Assembly (NCBI RefSeq): GCF_036227405.1
Contig: NZ_CP109473.1
Coordinates: 1,116,001-1,180,000 of the forward strand
Source: Streptomyces sp. NBC_01460
GTDB taxonomy: Bacteria > Actinomycetota > Actinomycetes > Streptomycetales > Streptomycetaceae
Length of the DNA: 64,000 nucleotides
Direction: 5' to 3'
Translations under genes and position numbers: made by a program
Part shown: positions 43,848 to 52,555 of the stretch, in pieces
How the letters are laid out: each line of letters starts with the position of its first letter
Numbering within the stretch: the stretch's first letter is position 1
Notes under the pieces: model-generated
Seen by the model: only the letters and a program-made list of their open reading frames with translations
Databases searched by the model: none
What the model was told of the DNA's origin: nothing

Positions 43848-45005
43848 GTGGGCAGGCTGACCGGAGGGGACCCGTCTCTGCTGCGGAGGATCAACTCCGC
43901 GGTGGTGCTGCACGCCCTGCGAGGGGCGGATTCGCCCACGCTCACGGACCTCACCCGGATCACGGGCCTGTCGCGCCCCACGGTCGAAGGCGTCGTCGAG
44001 GGGCTCTTCGGGGCGGGCCTCGTCATGGAGGCGACCCCGGACGAGAGCGGGACCCGGCGGCAGGGCCGCCCCGCCAGGAGGTTCCGGTTCCGCGCAGAGG
44101 CCGGATATCTGCTCGGCGTGGAGATCGGCTCGCACCGCGTGTCCGCCCTGCTGTCCGGCCTCGACGGCCGTATCGTCGGCGCGGGATCACGCGATGTCTC
44201 CGAGAGCCTGAGCGCGGACGACAGGATCGATCAGGTGCGGGCCGTCATCGCCGATGTGCTGAGGCGTACGGGGGTGGCGCGGAGCAGTCTGCGGGCCGTC
44301 GGGGTGGGAAGTCCGGGCATCGTCGAGGCCGACGGCACGGTGCGGCTGGGGACGGCGCTGCCGGATTGGACCGGTCTCGCGCTCGGCGAGAGGCTGCGGC
44401 GTTCGTTCAAGTGCCCTGTCCTGGTCGAGAACGATGCCAACGCCGCTGCGGTGGCCGAGCATTGGAAGGGCGCGGCGACCGACTCCGACGACATCGTCTT
44501 CGTCCTGGCGGGCTTGAGCCCGGGCGCGGGCTCCTTGATCGGCGGGCGGCTGCACCGCGGCTTCGGGGGTGCGGCCGGGGAGATCGGCGCACTGCACCTG
44601 CTGGGCCGCGATGTCACACCGGAACATCTGCTCTCCACGACGGACACCCCTCTCGACCCCTTGGACGAGCATGCCGTCGCCGCCGTCTTCGCCAAGGCCA
44701 AGGACGGTGACGCGGGTGCACAAGCGGCGGTGGCCCGGTTCATACAACGGCTGGTGCACGATGTCGCGGCTCTGGTTCTGGCGCTCGATCCGGAGCTCGT
44801 GGTGATCGGCGGGTGGGCAGCCGGCCTCGACGGTGTCCTCGATCCGCTCCGGGACGAGCTCGCCCGCTACTGTCTGCGGCCGCCCCGGGTCACCCTCTCC
44901 CTCCTCGGGGAGGCAGCGGTCGCCACCGGCGCGCTGCGCCTCGCCCTCGACCACGTGGAGGAGCAGCTCTTCGCCGTGGAGGGAACGGTGACGGCCCGCC
45001 GCTGA
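43848..45005 (+). CDS. ROK-family transcriptional regulator
   Basis: This 385-residue protein has an N-terminal winged HTH (LRRINSAVVLHALRGADSPTL, then TGLSRPTVEGVVEGL; about residues 10-55) and a ROK kinase-fold domain with the ATP/sugar motifs GVEIGSHRVSALL, GVGSPGIV and VENDANAAAVAE. The zinc motif of active ROK kinases (CxCGxxGC) is absent, so it is a sugar-sensing repressor, not a kinase. GTG start at 43848 after GGGAGGAC. Target not evident; the next gene is a GntR regulator in the opposite direction. Confidence 0.88.
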   Translation: MGRLTGGDPSLLRRINSAVVLHALRGADSPTLTDLTRITGLSRPTVEGVVEGLFGAGLVMEATPDESGTRRQGRPARRFRFRAEAGYLLGVEIGSHRVSALLSGLDGRIVGAGSRDVSESLSADDRIDQVRAVIADVLRRTGVARSSLRAVGVGSPGIVEADGTVRLGTALPDWTGLALGERLRRSFKCPVLVENDANAAAVAEHWKGAATDSDDIVFVLAGLSPGAGSLIGGRLHRGFGGAAGEIGALHLLGRDVTPEHLLSTTDTPLDPLDEHAVAAVFAKAKDGDAGAQAAVARFIQRLVHDVAALVLALDPELVVIGGWAAGLDGVLDPLRDELARYCLRPPRVTLSLLGEAAVATGALRLALDHVEEQLFAVEGTVTARR

Positions 45006-45162
45006 CAGCGACGGGCCGTAGGTGGAACGAACCGCGGCGCGGCCACAGCGCGGGGCACCGCCACGGCGCCGGCACCAGGAGGGCAGGAACCTCTGCTCCG
45101 ACACAGGTCACGCAGGCCGCCCACACAGCCAAGGCCACCCGGGCCGACCCCAGGCCACGCAG

Positions 45163-45222
45163 CCGACGAGCATCCCGACGGCCACGCGAGCCTCCCGCTG
45201 ACCGACGAGCGTCCCGACGGCC
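45163..45222. repeat. Two near-identical 21-base repeats
   Basis: CCGACGAGCATCCCGACGGCC at 45163-45183 recurs with one change at 45202-45222, ending directly at the GntR gene stop. The 217-base gap 45006-45222 has no other clear feature. Confidence 0.4.
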
Positions 45223-45990
45223 TCAGGAGGCCTTGCGCTCCTGCTCGTCGTGGCTGATCTCCAGCGCCCCGGAATCACCGAAGGTGAGCCGGCACGTGTC
45301 GGCCCGGTAGGTGGCGACGGAGACGGCCGCCGTACCGACGGTCGTGAAGTACCGCGTCGTGACCACGAGGACCGGAGCGCCCGGAAGCCGGTCGAGCTCC
45401 TTGGCGTCGTCCGCACGCGCGGACCCCAGCTCGACAGAGCGGTCCTGCCCGTCGAGGCCGGCACGGTGCAGTTCCCGCAGGACGCTCCGGGCCCGGGCGG
45501 GCCCGGACGGCGCCTCGATGGCGGAGAGCTCAGGGACGGACGACGTCGGGATGTACAGGAGTTCCGCCGCCACTGCCTGCCCATGGGCGACACGGATGCG
45601 GCGCACCACGTGCACGGCCTCCCCTGCCTCGGCGTCGAGAACGGCGGCTACGGCGGCAGGAGCGGTGGCGGTGACGCACTCGACGGGCTGCCATGCCCCG
45701 TCCGTGTCACCGTCAGCCCAGCCGTGCTGGGCGGTGGCGACGGCGACGCCCACCCGGGGCGGGGCGACGGTCGTACCGACGCCGCGGCGTCGCTGCAGCC
45801 TTCCTTCGAGCTCGAGCTGCTCGAGCGCCTGTCGGAGTGTCGCCCTCGCGACACCGAAACGCGCCGCGAGATCCCGCTCGTTGGGCAGCACCTCTCCCAC
45901 CGCGAAGTCCGAGTCGAGCGCCTCACTGAGCACGGTCTTGAGGTGCCAGTACTTCGGCTCCTGCACCGATTCCAGCTGCGTGGTCCCCAC
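45223..45990 (-). CDS. GntR-family regulator, HutC/UTRA subfamily
   Basis: This 255-residue protein has an N-terminal GntR winged HTH (LPNERDLAARFGVARATLRQ, about residues 34-53, then ALEQLELEGRLQRRRGVGT) and a UTRA effector domain (about 90-245). The layout and length match DasR-like sugar-phosphate-responsive regulators, but the site upstream does not look like a DasR box. An AAGG-N6-CCTT repeat in the A+T-rich promoter may be its own operator. No enzyme gene is next to it. Confidence 0.88.
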   Translation of the reverse strand: MGTTQLESVQEPKYWHLKTVLSEALDSDFAVGEVLPNERDLAARFGVARATLRQALEQLELEGRLQRRRGVGTTVAPPRVGVAVATAQHGWADGDTDGAWQPVECVTATAPAAVAAVLDAEAGEAVHVVRRIRVAHGQAVAAELLYIPTSSVPELSAIEAPSGPARARSVLRELHRAGLDGQDRSVELGSARADDAKELDRLPGAPVLVVTTRYFTTVGTAAVSVATYRADTCRLTFGDSGALEISHDEQERKAS

Positions 45991-46373
45991 CCTGTCCTCC
46001 GCATCCGCCCGGTGGCATTTTCCGCGACGTTATTTATTAAAGGTTCCTGCCTTATCGTTCAGACCTTAGGGCGGCGAACCACCTTGGTCAAGACCAATCC
46101 TCGTCCCGTAACGCAGCGGAACAGCCCACTGGCGCAGAGCGTTCACGGGACGTTCGTACGGCGGTGAAAGACCGCAACACGAAAGCCCTCGTACGAAGAC
46201 CGCTCGTCGACACCCGGGAGGCTCACCAACGGAACGCCCCGATCGCCGGGCCGCTCGTGGAGTGGCGTGGAACGGCGGAACCGGGACGCCTTTCCGCACC
46301 CCCGCTGTCCTGCGTGGACGCGGCCCGGCCGCCCACCCGCCCCTTCCCTGCGGCATGGTGCAAGCCGGGTGCC
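45991..46373. other. Intergenic stretch between GntR and the SMI1/KNR4 pseudogene
   Basis: It contains the GntR promoter and operator-like site. An open frame from 46164 runs into the pseudogene, but its first 70 codons show no family resemblance and no ribosome site, so I do not call it coding. Confidence 0.4.
46040..46053. promoter_or_regulatory. AAGG-N6-CCTT site before the GntR gene
   Basis: AAGG-TTCCTG-CCTT lies 50-63 bases before the GntR start, next to an A+T-rich TTATTTATTAA (46030-46040). It is a plausible operator for autoregulation. A related CCTTAGG is at 46064-46070. Confidence 0.45.
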
Positions 46374-47207
46374 ATGCTTGCCGATCATCAGGAGTGCGAC
46401 GTGGTCGTCACGGCCGTGGCTCCGGCAGGAACCGCAGTCCACGCGGACGGCCACGACGATTTCATCGACCGGACCAAGCACCCCTCGTGGTGGTCGGACA
46501 CGCCCCGCGCCGCGGTCGGCGACGTGATGCGTGCGGTGGTGCTGGACGGCACCAGGACTCCGACACGGTTCAGCGCCTTGCCGAGCGACATACGAACGGC
46601 CCGCGGCCTGCGCCATACCGAACCACTGGCCCGCCTCTGTCCTCCGCCTTCCGGAGACGGCCGGGCGGTGCGGTGGGCCGCCGTGGAGGAGGCGTTGGGC
46701 ATCGCTCCGCCGGCCGACTACAAGCAGCTCGTCCGCACACACGGCGGCGGGCTCTTCGCGGGGGTGCTCCACCTGCTGGAGCCGGGTTGCCCGGACGCGA
46801 CGTACGACGTGGTCGCCCGGACCACGGAACGCGCGGAGATCCTTGCCGAGCTCTGGGCCGGAGGCGAGGAGAGGCCGCCCGAACTCCTGGAGGGCGGCAC
46901 CCGGCTGGCGCCCTGGGGGTATGCAGAAGGTTCGGGACGCTTCCTGTACTGACTGGTCCGGCCCGGTGTAGAGCCGGAGGAGTGGACCGTCATCCTCAAC
47001 GAGGGCCGCGGTCCCCTCCGGGAGGCACATCCGGTGTCGGGCAGCCCATTCCTGCACGACGTGGTGGCCGGTACGACGACGTCGTCCTACTTCACCGACC
47101 TCGACGACGTCGTCGACCCCGAGGACAGGACTCGGTTCGCACCCAACTCGCAGATCCTCGGTCCGTCGAAGCAGACGACAGAGACAACCGGTGGAAGCAG
47201 CCGGTAG
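46374..47207 (+). pseudogene. SMI1/KNR4-family protein interrupted by one in-frame TGA
   Basis: The frame has the SMI1/KNR4 core: WAAVEEALGIAPPADYKQLV, GGGLFAGVLHLLEPGC and LAPWGYAEGSGRFLY. It then meets TGA at 46950-46952. The same frame stays open for 84 more codons to TAG at 47205 and keeps the family's C-terminal half (LVRPGVEPEEW, VILNEGRGPLRE). The stop falls where relatives have Trp (FLYWLVRPG), so a TGG to TGA change explains it. SMI1/KNR4 proteins are often immunity proteins in contact-toxin loci. The true start is uncertain. Confidence 0.72.
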
Positions 47208-47394
47208 AACATGCGTGGGCCCGACCGTCGCCTTCGGATCTCGCCCGTCCAACTGCACGCGTCCGACGAAACCTCCGCTCGCGTCAGGGGAATCGCCCTC
47301 CCCCTTGAACTGCCGGCTACTCGACGGTAATCATTGTTGACGACCCGTCTCATTGAGCAACGCCCAGTCCGCCAGGTCCGTCCCGAGGAGCAGC

Positions 47395-48225
47395 ATGGCC
47401 ACCACGGTCTCGTTCGCAGTCGACTCCCCCGCGGGCCCCCGTCAGGTCGAAGTGGCCTACGAACGGACAGGCCGCGGTGCACCGTTGGTGCTGCTGCACG
47501 GCATCGGCCATCACCATCAGGCCTGGGACCCGGTGCTGCGCATCCTGGCGGCGGAGCGAGATGTCATAGCCGTCGACCTGCCCGGTTTCGGGGCTTCGCC
47601 CGCGCTGCCGGACGGGCTCACGTACGGCATCGGAACCATGGCCCCGGTCCTCGGCTCGCTCTTCGACACACTCGGTGTGGAGCGCCCGCATGTGGCCGGG
47701 AACTCCTTGGGAGGCCTGCTGGCCCTGGAGCTGGGCCGCGAGAAGCGGGTGCGTTCGGTGACAACTCTGTCCCCCGCGGGCTTCTGGACGCCGAGCGAGC
47801 GCCGGTACGCGTTCGGAGTGCTGCGGGCGATGCGCGGGGCCGCACTCTCGATGCCGATGCCGCTGATCGAACAGCTCGCGAAGAGCTCACCCGGCCGCAC
47901 CGCGTTGACCAGCACCATCTACGCCCGCCCCGGCCGCCGTTCGCCCGATGCGGTGGTGTCCGAGACCGTCGCCCTGCGCGAGGCCACCGGCTTCCGTCAG
48001 ACTCTCGAAGCGGGTTTGACCGTCGCGTTCACCGACGACGTGCCGGACATCCCCGTCACTGTCGCGTGGGGCGTCAAGGACCGCCTTCTCCTGCGCCGGC
48101 AGGGCGTCAGGGCCAAGCAGGTGATCCCGGGTGCCCGGCTCGTCCGCCTTCCGGGCTGCGGCCACGTCCCGATGAACGACGACCCGGCCGCCGTGGCGCG
48201 GGTCATCCTCGACACGAGCCGCTGA
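47395..48225 (+). CDS. Alpha/beta-hydrolase
   Basis: This 276-residue hydrolase has the oxyanion segment LLHGIGHHHQ, the nucleophile elbow AGNSLGGLLALE (Ser about 105), an Asp in WGVKDRL and the His in GCGHVPMND. GAGGAGCAGC precedes the ATG at 47395. No signal peptide is seen, so it is cytosolic. Substrate unknown. The convergent EamA gene appears to run 339 bases into its 3' end on the other strand. Confidence 0.88.
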   Translation: MATTVSFAVDSPAGPRQVEVAYERTGRGAPLVLLHGIGHHHQAWDPVLRILAAERDVIAVDLPGFGASPALPDGLTYGIGTMAPVLGSLFDTLGVERPHVAGNSLGGLLALELGREKRVRSVTTLSPAGFWTPSERRYAFGVLRAMRGAALSMPMPLIEQLAKSSPGRTALTSTIYARPGRRSPDAVVSETVALREATGFRQTLEAGLTVAFTDDVPDIPVTVAWGVKDRLLLRRQGVRAKQVIPGARLVRLPGCGHVPMNDDPAAVARVILDTSR

Positions 48226-49122
48226 CGACCCGGTCCCGCCGCGGCTCAGGAGACCCGAGCCCAGCGCGACCCCCAGGCCCACCAGGAGGCTCCCCGCTCC
48301 CTGCCCCACGCCGTACGTCCCCGTGCCGACCAGTGGTGCCGTCAGCGCGGCGGACACGGGGATCAGCCCGGAGAAGAGCGTGGCGCGTTCGGCACCGATG
48401 CGCCGCATTCCGCTGTACCAGCAGACGAAGCCGATGACGGTGACCACCACCGCCTGCCAGAGCAGCGCGAGCGTCTCCACCGGAGTGGGCACCCTCAGAA
48501 AGCCCCCGCCGTCGAGCAGGACGCCGAGCACCACCGACTCCCCGGCTGCGGCTGCGCACACGGCGGCCGACAGCAGCTTCGGTCCCAGCCGGCGCAGCAG
48601 CGGCACGGCGAGGACCGCGAAGCCGACCTCCCCGCCCAGCGCGCCCACCGAGAACAGCATTCCCGCCAGGTCGGTCCTGCCCCAGCCCTGGACGGTGAAC
48701 GCCCCGACGGCCACGAGGCCCGCCGAGCAGAGGACCGCCCGGGTGGGACGGCGCCGTTCCAGGGCGGGGACGAGGACGCCGACCACGATGGGCGCACAGC
48801 CGACGAGTACCCCGGGCACCGCGGGTTCCGCCGTCCGTTCCGCTGCCAGGACCGCGAGGTTGAAGCCGACCATTCCGACAGCGGCGAGAGCCCCGAGACG
48901 CACCCACTGCCGCCGGGTGAGCATCGCCAGGGCGACGGTGGGCGCCGGGCCGCCGCCCCGGCGCAGGAGCGGCAGGAGGAGCAGGGCGGCGAGACCGTAC
49001 CGCAGTGCCTGGCCGCCCGCGTACGGGTAGTCGCCGAGGACGCTGTTCGCCGTGAAGGAGGCGCCGACGAGCATGCAGGCGAAGGCCGCGAGCAGGGCCC
49101 CGCGCAGGGGAGTCGTGTTCAT
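47887..49122 (-). CDS. EamA-type transporter with an unusual C-terminal extension
   Basis: Residues 1-295 form a standard ten-helix EamA/DMT transporter (MNTTPLRGALLAAFACMLVG at the start, two EamA repeats, last helix ending GVALGSGLLS). The frame then remains open for about 115 hydrophilic residues, antisense to the alpha/beta-hydrolase gene. EamA proteins normally stop soon after the last helix, so either the native stop was lost or the tail is a by-product of open antisense frames in G+C-rich DNA. A divergent MocR regulator probably controls it. Such pairs export or import amino acids, vitamins or drugs. Confidence 0.75.
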   Translation of the reverse strand: MNTTPLRGALLAAFACMLVGASFTANSVLGDYPYAGGQALRYGLAALLLLPLLRRGGGPAPTVALAMLTRRQWVRLGALAAVGMVGFNLAVLAAERTAEPAVPGVLVGCAPIVVGVLVPALERRRPTRAVLCSAGLVAVGAFTVQGWGRTDLAGMLFSVGALGGEVGFAVLAVPLLRRLGPKLLSAAVCAAAAGESVVLGVLLDGGGFLRVPTPVETLALLWQAVVVTVIGFVCWYSGMRRIGAERATLFSGLIPVSAALTAPLVGTGTYGVGQGAGSLLVGLGVALGSGLLSRGGTGSSAARVEDDPRHGGRVVVHRDVAAARKADEPGTRDHLLGPDALPAQEKAVLDAPRDSDGDVRHVVGERDGQTRFESLTEAGGLAQGDGLGHHRIGRTAAGAGVDGAGQRGAAG

Positions 49123-49169
49123 GAGGGCGACGCTAGATTCCGCCGCGGTCCGGTTTAAGGTCCACTTCC

Positions 49170-50669
49170 ATGACGTCTTCCGGGACCAATCACGCGCCAG
49201 GACCTGCCTCCATGGAAGGCGAGTCGAGTGCTTCCGCCGCCTGGGAACTGCTGCTTCCCGCCGCCTCCGCCCCGGCCCGCGGGCGGGGCCGCGCCCTGCA
49301 GTCGGCTCTGCGCGAAGCCGTGCGCTCGGGCCGTCTGGCGGCCGGTACACGGCTGCCGGCCAGTCGTGAGCTCGCCGCCGATCTCGGGGTCTCCCGCGGC
49401 CTGGTGACCGAGGCGTACGAGCAGTTGACGGCGGAGAGTTATCTCCGTTCCGGCCGGGGCGCGGGCACCTGGGTGAGCGGAACGGTACGGCCCGCCGCCC
49501 GGACGGTGCGGGATCTGTCACCCCGCGCGCCCGGCGCACGCGTGGACTTCCGCCCGGGCACCCCTGATCTCGCGCTCTTCCCACGGAGTGCCTGGGCGGC
49601 GGCTCATCGCACCGTCCTGGACCGGCTGCCGCACAGTGCCCTCGGCTACCCGGATCCGCGCGGCCTGCCCGAGCTTCGTGTGGCGCTGGCCTCCCTGCTT
49701 GCCCGCCGACGTGGTGTGGTGGCCGATCCGGAGCGGGTGGTGGTGTGCTCGGGCGTGGCCCAGGCGACGACCCTGCTCGGCTTCGTCCTGCGCGGACGAG
49801 GTGCGACGACGGTGGGGACCGAGGACCCCGGGAGCCCCGAGCACGCCTCGCTGTTCGCCTCCACCGGCCTGACGACGATCGGCCTGCCGCTCGACGACGA
49901 GGGCCTGGCGGTCGGGCCGCTGGTGCGCTCCGGCGTGCGCGCCGTGGTCACGACCCCTGCCCATCAGTTCCCCACCGGCATCGCGTACTCCGCGGATCGG
50001 CGCGCGGCCCTGCTCGACTGGGCGCGCGCCACCTCAGGAGTGATCATGGAGGACGACTACGACGGCGATTTCCGGTACGACCGGGCGCCGGTCGGGGCTC
50101 TGCAGGGGCTGGACCCGGAGCACGTCGTGTACACCGGCTCGGTCAGCAAGTCCCTGGCCCCCGGCCTCCGGCTCGGCTGGCTGATCGCCCCGGCGTCGAT
50201 GACCGACGAGATCGTCGCCCGCAAACGCACCATGGACCTCGGCAATCCGTCGGTCGACCAGGCGGTCCTGGCGGACTTCGTCGCCGGCGGCGCCTACGAC
50301 CGGCAGCTCCGCCGCTGCCAGCGCGCCTACAGGGAGCGCCGGGACGCCATGACAGAAGCCCTGGCCACGCACTTCCCGGGGACGGAGGTCAGCGGGATCT
50401 CCGCGGGCCTGCACATCATCGCCCGACTGCCGGAACGGTTCGGCCCGCAGGACGAGTTGCTGCGGCGTGCGGCCGCCGCCGACATCGCACTGCGTCCGCT
50501 GAGCGACTGCGCGGCGACCGGTGCGGACAGGGCGGACAGTGGGGACGGTACGGACGACGGCTCGGTCCGCCTGGTGCTCGGATACGCGCATCTGGCTCCC
50601 ACCGCGGTCGAAGCCGGCGTCCGCCTGCTGGCCGAGGCGGTCCGGAGGGGCCGGGCGGGCCGGGCGTAG
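49170..50669 (+). CDS. MocR/PdxR-type regulator (GntR HTH fused to class I aminotransferase)
   Basis: This 499-residue protein joins a GntR winged HTH (ALREAVRSGRLAAGTRLPASRELA, then VSRGLVTEAYEQL; about residues 48-100) to an aminotransferase-fold domain (about 135-490) with the PLP lysine in YTGSVSKSLAPGLRLGW (about residue 328). MocR proteins sense PLP or amino compounds. The EamA transporter is divergent across 47 bases and is the likely target. A start at 49212 (MEGES) is also possible. Confidence 0.9.
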   Translation: MTSSGTNHAPGPASMEGESSASAAWELLLPAASAPARGRGRALQSALREAVRSGRLAAGTRLPASRELAADLGVSRGLVTEAYEQLTAESYLRSGRGAGTWVSGTVRPAARTVRDLSPRAPGARVDFRPGTPDLALFPRSAWAAAHRTVLDRLPHSALGYPDPRGLPELRVALASLLARRRGVVADPERVVVCSGVAQATTLLGFVLRGRGATTVGTEDPGSPEHASLFASTGLTTIGLPLDDEGLAVGPLVRSGVRAVVTTPAHQFPTGIAYSADRRAALLDWARATSGVIMEDDYDGDFRYDRAPVGALQGLDPEHVVYTGSVSKSLAPGLRLGWLIAPASMTDEIVARKRTMDLGNPSVDQAVLADFVAGGAYDRQLRRCQRAYRERRDAMTEALATHFPGTEVSGISAGLHIIARLPERFGPQDELLRRAAAADIALRPLSDCAATGADRADSGDGTDDGSVRLVLGYAHLAPTAVEAGVRLLAEAVRRGRAGRA

Positions 50670-50801
50670 GGGCCGGCGGACCCGGTTGTTCATCTGCGGT
50701 TCGGGAACCGGCTGCCGCCGGGGACTAGGTATGGGGTCCGCAACCTGCCTGTACGGATCCGCTGTTCCGGCAGCCCCGCTCGCCGCCCTGGAGGCGCATC
50801 G

Positions 50802-52382
50802 ATGTCGAACCGTCCCCTCGTCCCGGCCCCGGGCCGCCGCTCCGTCCTGCGCGGCTCGCTCATCGCCTCGGCCGCGGTCGCCGCCCCCGCGGTGTTCGCC
50901 ACGGCACCCGCGCTGGCGCTGTCCGGCCGCCCGAGCGCGTCGTGGGGGGTCCAGGCAGGTGACGTGACGGCGTCGTCCGCGCTGGTGTGGGTGCGCTCGG
51001 ACCGCCCGGCCCGGATGGTGGTCGAGACGTCCGCGACCGAGTCCTTCCGCCGCGCCCGGACCTGGCACGGCCCGCTGATCGGGCCCGGCACCGACTTCAC
51101 CGGGACGACCCCGCTGCACGGGCTGCCGGCCGGCCGGCAGGTCCACTACCGCGTCACGCTCGCCGACCCGCACGATCCCCGGCGCACGGGAAAGCCGGTG
51201 TACGGCACCTTCCGCACCGCCCCCGCCGACCGCCGGGACGGGGTGCGGTTCCTCTGGTCGGGCGACATCGCCGGACAGGGCTGGGGCATCAACCCCGACA
51301 TCGGCGGCTACCGGGTCTACGACGAGATGCGCCGCCTGGATCCGGACTTCTTCCTGTGCAGTGGCGACAACATCTACGCGGACGGGGTTCTCGAGCCCAG
51401 CGTGACGCTGCCCGACGGCAGGATCTGGCGCAACATCACGACCCCGGAGAAGTCGAAGGTCGCCGAGACCCTGGACGAGTACCGAGGGAACTTCCGCTAC
51501 AACCTGCTCGACGACAATCTGCGGGCGTTCAACGCGCAGGTGCCCGGGATCGTCCAGTGGGACGACCACGAGGTGCGCAACAACTGGTATCCCGGGCAGA
51601 TCCTCGACGACGCGCGCTACACCGAGAAGAACGTGGACCTCCTCGCCGCCCGCTCGATGCGGGCGTTCCGCGAGTACTTCCCCGTACCCACCCTGCGGGC
51701 GTCGCCGGGCGAACGGCGGATGCACCGCGTCGTGCGGCACGGCCCGCTGCTCGACGTGTTCGTGCTGGACATGCGGTCGTTCCGCAACGCCAACTCGCCC
51801 GGCCGGCAGCCCGACGACACCACGGGCATCCTCGGCGCGGAGCAGCTGGGCTGGCTCAAGAGCGAGCTGTCGCGGTCGCGTGCGGTGTGGAAGGTGATCG
51901 CCGCCGACATGCCGCTGGGGCTGGTGGTCCCGGACGGGGCCACGGACTTCGAGGCGGTCGCGCAGGGCGACCCGGGCGCACCGCTGGGCCGGGAGCTGCA
52001 GATCGCCGAGCTGCTGCGTCACATCAAGCACCGGCGTATCACCGGTACCGTCTGGCTGACGGCCGACGTGCACTACACCTCCGCACAGCACTACTCGCCC
52101 GAGCGGGCTGCCTTCAAGGACTTCGCGCCGTTCTGGGAGTTCGTCTCGGGGCCGCTGGCGGCCGGTGGTTTCCCCGCCAACGCGCTGGACGCGACGTTCG
52201 GCCCCGAGCGGGTCTTCGTCCGGGCACCGGGCAGGGCGAACGTCTCCCCCATGGAGTCCCCGCAGTTCTTCGGAGAGGTCGACATCGACGGCGGGAGCGG
52301 GGAGCTGACCGTGCGACTCCGGGCGCAGGGCGGGGCGGTCCTGTTCAGCAAGGTGCTGCAGCCGGGACGCATCGAGCAGTGA
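50802..52382 (+). CDS. phoD: Secreted alkaline phosphatase PhoD
   Basis: This 526-residue phosphodiesterase/alkaline phosphatase releases phosphate outside the cell. A twin-arginine export signal (GRRSVLRGS, residues 11-19, then a hydrophobic stretch to about 42) fits the Tat-exported PhoD family. Metal-site motifs include SGDIAG, CSGDNIYADG, WDDHEVRNNW and ADVHYTSA. GGAGGCGCATCG precedes the ATG. In Streptomyces phoD is usually under PhoP; I do not see clear PHO boxes in the short upstream gap, so regulation is uncertain. Confidence 0.93.
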   Translation: MSNRPLVPAPGRRSVLRGSLIASAAVAAPAVFATAPALALSGRPSASWGVQAGDVTASSALVWVRSDRPARMVVETSATESFRRARTWHGPLIGPGTDFTGTTPLHGLPAGRQVHYRVTLADPHDPRRTGKPVYGTFRTAPADRRDGVRFLWSGDIAGQGWGINPDIGGYRVYDEMRRLDPDFFLCSGDNIYADGVLEPSVTLPDGRIWRNITTPEKSKVAETLDEYRGNFRYNLLDDNLRAFNAQVPGIVQWDDHEVRNNWYPGQILDDARYTEKNVDLLAARSMRAFREYFPVPTLRASPGERRMHRVVRHGPLLDVFVLDMRSFRNANSPGRQPDDTTGILGAEQLGWLKSELSRSRAVWKVIAADMPLGLVVPDGATDFEAVAQGDPGAPLGRELQIAELLRHIKHRRITGTVWLTADVHYTSAQHYSPERAAFKDFAPFWEFVSGPLAAGGFPANALDATFGPERVFVRAPGRANVSPMESPQFFGEVDIDGGSGELTVRLRAQGGAVLFSKVLQPGRIEQ

Positions 52383-52506
52383 GCGGACGCCGTTCGCCGT
52401 CGCGCCGGGCGTACCCCTCGGCACGAGAGCACCAGAGCAGCCAGAGCAGCACAGCACGAGGACAGGAAAGGTGCGGAAGGCGATCAGATCCACACGTAAC
52501 CCATCA

Positions 52507-52551
52507 GTCACAATGCGTTCGTGACCAGGCAACACCGTTCGGTCACAGTGA
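52507..52551. promoter_or_regulatory. GTCAC/GTGAC repeats before the ACT-GNAT gene
   Basis: GTCAC (52507-52511) and GTGAC (52521-52525) form an inverted repeat, and TCAC-A-GTGA lies at 52543-52551, a few bases before the start codon. They are in the promoter region and may bind a regulator. Confidence 0.4.
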
Positions 52552-52555
52552 ATGC

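Noticed and set aside
46164..46373. N-terminal extension of the SMI1/KNR4 frame
   Set aside because: No ribosome site, no family resemblance and unusual residue composition; treated as non-coding.
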